Part shown: piece by piece, positions 62,113-64,000 of the stretch
Position numbering within the stretch: position 1 is the stretch's first letter
How the letters are laid out: each line of letters begins with the position of its first letter
Assembly: GCF_002153425.1 (NCBI RefSeq)
Contig: NZ_KZ119600.1
Coordinates: forward strand, 1,285,103 to 1,349,102
Direction: 5' to 3'
DNA: 64,000 nucleotides
Source of the DNA: Litchfieldia alkalitelluris
GTDB lineage: Bacteria > Bacillota > Bacilli > Bacillales > Salisediminibacteriaceae
Translations under genes and position numbers: made by a program
The notes under the pieces: generated by a model
The model's database searches: none
Told to the model about the DNA's origin: nothing
Seen by the model: only the letters and a program-made list of their open reading frames with translations

Positions 62113-62339
62113 TGCTCACAACTCCTTTTCAATCTAATTGTCACCATATTTTTTGGGAAATAATCAGTCGATGATCTCTTATAACTAATACATTATTTCG
62201 ACAAGTGAACAGAAAACCCTTCACTATTTCACATATAGCTCATGGCGGTCAAGTGCCGTAGACTTTAGTAGGGGGAGGGGAGACTTCTTTTCGCCTACCA
62301 AACCAAATAAATTAGGATATTACTTATTACTCATAAAAA

Positions 62340-62384
62340 AAAGACGCTAAACTAAATTTTGAAATGTAGTTTAGGCATCTTAGT
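62340..62384 (-). terminator. intrinsic terminator of the sensor operon
   Basis: On the minus strand GCCTAAACTA pairs with TAGTTTAGCG, followed by eight T. It is six bases beyond the 62391 gene stop. Apart from it, 62113-62390 holds only a G-rich stretch (GTAGGGGGAGGGGAG). Confidence 0.85.
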
Positions 62385-62390
62385 AATTTT

Positions 62391-62849
62391 CTATTTTAAT
62401 AAGGGAATCTTTATTATTAGCTTAAACCTTTGTATTACAAGTAGGGTGACTAACAATGGAAGATGAATAGTCATGATACCAGCAAAAATTCGTAACCATG
62501 GATTCGCTGTTATTTGTTCGAATGGTATCACTTGTGTTAGGGGGAGAAGTAATATAATTTCAAAAAACACTAACAAAATAAACCCAATGATTGCAAAAAT
62601 AAACCCATGGAGTATTTTAAATTTGAAAATAACCACCACTAATAACGCGAACAGTGTTAAGTTAATGATTGGTTTGACTGAATTCATCATAAACATACTT
62701 AAGGTAAAAGTTACGCCACCATACAGTAGTGAAAATATAATCATAGATTTTAAGTTCTTTTTGATTGAAACCCCTAGAAGAGCAAAAGAAACTGCGAGCA
62801 TTAAAAATGCTTCTGGAAACGAAAGTAAAAAGAAACTAAACCACTCCAT
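62391..62849 (-). CDS. membrane protein paired with the sensor kinase
   Basis: 152 residues with five spans (residues ~5-25, ~33-50, ~60-75, ~82-105, ~118-140). No family recognised; it is not AgrB-like (no conserved Cys/His). It lies 69 bases downstream of the kinase gene on the same strand and is followed by a terminator, so the two form an operon. Confidence 0.65.
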   Translation of the reverse strand: MEWFSFFLLSFPEAFLMLAVSFALLGVSIKKNLKSMIIFSLLYGGVTFTLSMFMMNSVKPIINLTLFALLVVVIFKFKILHGFIFAIIGFILLVFFEIILLLPLTQVIPFEQITANPWLRIFAGIMTIHLPLLVTLLVIQRFKLIIKIPLLK

Positions 62850-62918
62850 AATAACTCCTTCTGAATGATACTTTATTTTATTTTTTGTTAGGGCTCGACT
62901 TAAAAAATATAGTCACAT

Positions 62919-63782
62919 TTAATTTATAGTTGGAACGGAGAATGTATAATCATTTTCCGTCGCTTTTGAAAATGAGATTTCTATGCACACCACATTTTCT
63001 ATGATATCGACTTTCAAAGAACCACTATATTTATCGATAACTTCTTGGATAATTGCTAGGCCGTATCCCCTATCTGCTTCTCGTTTAGAAGAAAAACCAA
63101 TTTTGAAATGATCATCACATATCTCTTTTACAGAAGAAGTATTTCTTACAATTAAGGTTACTGTTTCACCCACCTTAATGATCTCTAATTCTATCCTTCG
63201 TTGTGAATCAGGCATTTCCATTGTTGCATCATAGGCATTATCTAGTAAGTTACTAATCAATCGTATTAAATCGGTGGAAGACAAAATCTTTTCAATTTCT
63301 TCATTTGCAATTATCACATGAAAGGGTATACCTGCTTTTTGGTATTTTTCCATTTTAGAATATAGCATGGAAGAGAGTATAGGACTTTTTATCGTCAGAG
63401 CCTTATTTGTAATGTTAATATTCCCTATCATTTCTTGCATGTATTTATCAGCCGCATCGAAGTTTTTTAATTTCATTAGTCCAGAAATAACCGTTAAGTG
63501 ATTATTTAGATCATGGCGGTCTGATCGCACGGAAGTAACTAAAGAACGGAACTCTTCAACATGAGTAGTTTCAGTATTATAAATTTTTCGTTTCTCCTCG
63601 CGTTTAAAGATTTTCCCCAATACATAAAGAGATAGAATGTTTAATAATATGACGAAAATTAAGTGAATGGGGACCCCAATCACATGTAGTGCATCGTCCT
63701 TTAAACCTGCGATGGAGATAATACTGAAGAAAACTAACAACAGCTGAACTAAAATGATAAGTACTAAAGTGACATGATTCAT
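62919..63782 (-). CDS. GHKL sensor histidine kinase (AgrC/Spo0B-type)
   Basis: 287 residues. Two N-terminal spans (residues ~5-25 and ~35-53) with a very short outer loop. RSDRHDLNNHLTVISGLMKL is the H-box. The ATPase domain has DLIRLISNLLDNAYDATM (N-box) and ADRGYGLAIIQEVIDKYSG (G-box), the GHKL/NatK-type. Without a sensor domain of any size it may respond through its membrane partner. No response regulator is encoded in the window; one may lie past 64000 or elsewhere. Confidence 0.85.
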   Translation of the reverse strand: MNHVTLVLIILVQLLLVFFSIISIAGLKDDALHVIGVPIHLIFVILLNILSLYVLGKIFKREEKRKIYNTETTHVEEFRSLVTSVRSDRHDLNNHLTVISGLMKLKNFDAADKYMQEMIGNINITNKALTIKSPILSSMLYSKMEKYQKAGIPFHVIIANEEIEKILSSTDLIRLISNLLDNAYDATMEMPDSQRRIELEIIKVGETVTLIVRNTSSVKEICDDHFKIGFSSKREADRGYGLAIIQEVIDKYSGSLKVDIIENVVCIEISFSKATENDYTFSVPTIN

Positions 63783-63897
63783 AACAGTATATATGTGGCA
63801 AGTATTAAATCTTCAAAATAAGAGCCACTTACTCCTTAATAGTTAGTTTCATATATAGAATTATACCACAAAAAATGATGAATTTTGTCGTAAAAAA

Positions 63898-63932
63898 TAA
63901 ATTGTGAAAAATCATCCTTTAGTATAATAGGA
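63898..63932 (+). promoter_or_regulatory. promoter-like sequence pointing out of the window
   Basis: TTGTGA (63901) and TATAAT (about 63922) in an AT-rich leader suggest a + strand gene beyond 64000, divergent from the kinase. The spacing (15-16) is short. No gene start is certain before the window end. Confidence 0.4.
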
Positions 63933-64000
63933 GAAAAAGTTACTTTAAAAAATCTAAAAATGCTATGAGATAGAAATTATTTTTGATGAATGATAAATAT

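Noticed and set aside
62391-62849. AgrB-like peptide-processing protein next to the GHKL kinase
   Set aside because: No conserved His/Cys protease residues and no AgrD-like ORF between the genes.

Overview
The window is low-GC DNA from a Bacillaceae-type Firmicute. Supporting signs are strong AGGAGG-like ribosome sites with frequent GTG and TTG starts, a T-box leader, a two-subunit (class IV type) PhaR-PhaC polyhydroxyalkanoate synthase, Bacillus-type small membrane families (CBO0543-like, YrdB/DUF2568, DUF3231) and many U-tailed terminators. No rRNA, tRNA or CRISPR array was seen.

Layout. 0-0.8 kb: right part of an IS21-family element whose end cuts into a DUF3231 gene. 1.7-6.2 kb: a SRPBCC/ArsR/SRPBCC cluster and three polytopic membrane proteins. 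6.3-9.1 kb: an Ltp-domain surface protein and a sugar isomerase/dehydrogenase pair. 9.3-13.5 kb: a nuclease-helicase, a MazF/PemK toxin-antitoxin pair and small membrane genes. 13.5-17 kb: T-box-controlled isoleucyl-tRNA synthetase of the long type. 17.2-25.9 kb: two cytochromes P450, a TAXI-TRAP transporter and phaR-phaC. 26-28.6 kb: a MutS2-like ATPase that keeps a KOW-like domain but lacks the Smr domain, behind a structured leader with a seven-codon upstream ORF and two terminators. 29-33 kb: amidase, NUDIX and a membrane-protein operon. 33.4-35.2 kb: secreted esterase with a possible 41-residue peptide gene before it.

From about 30.5 to 47.7 kb most genes are small, single and on the + strand: NUDIX, methyltransferase, nucleotidyltransferases, DinB-like, zinc ribbon, VanZ, VOC, SnoaL-like and several GNATs. 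Most gaps carry versions of one imperfect repeat built on AACGGGGAG. The arrangement resembles a cassette array, but no integrase is visible and the match to integron attC sites is poor. At least two units are decayed (a HAD hydrolase and a GNAT).

48-64 kb: uncharacterised genes; a complete IS1182-type element with inverted ends and a 5-bp target duplication inside a hairpin repeat; divergent DHA2 efflux pump and TetR regulator; a 51-bp tandem array; a MurE-like ligase; a MarR/MFS/esterase cluster; an RDD protein; a GTPase; and a GHKL sensor kinase with a membrane partner.

Several non-coding repeat families run through the window: a roughly 57-bp CCTGACCCCCAG hairpin (eight copies, same orientation), REP-like GACGGTTCTGATTTGCG copies, the AACGGGGAG repeats, and three arrays of palindromic units spaced about 51 bp. 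All functions are assigned by reading sequence; no database search was possible.
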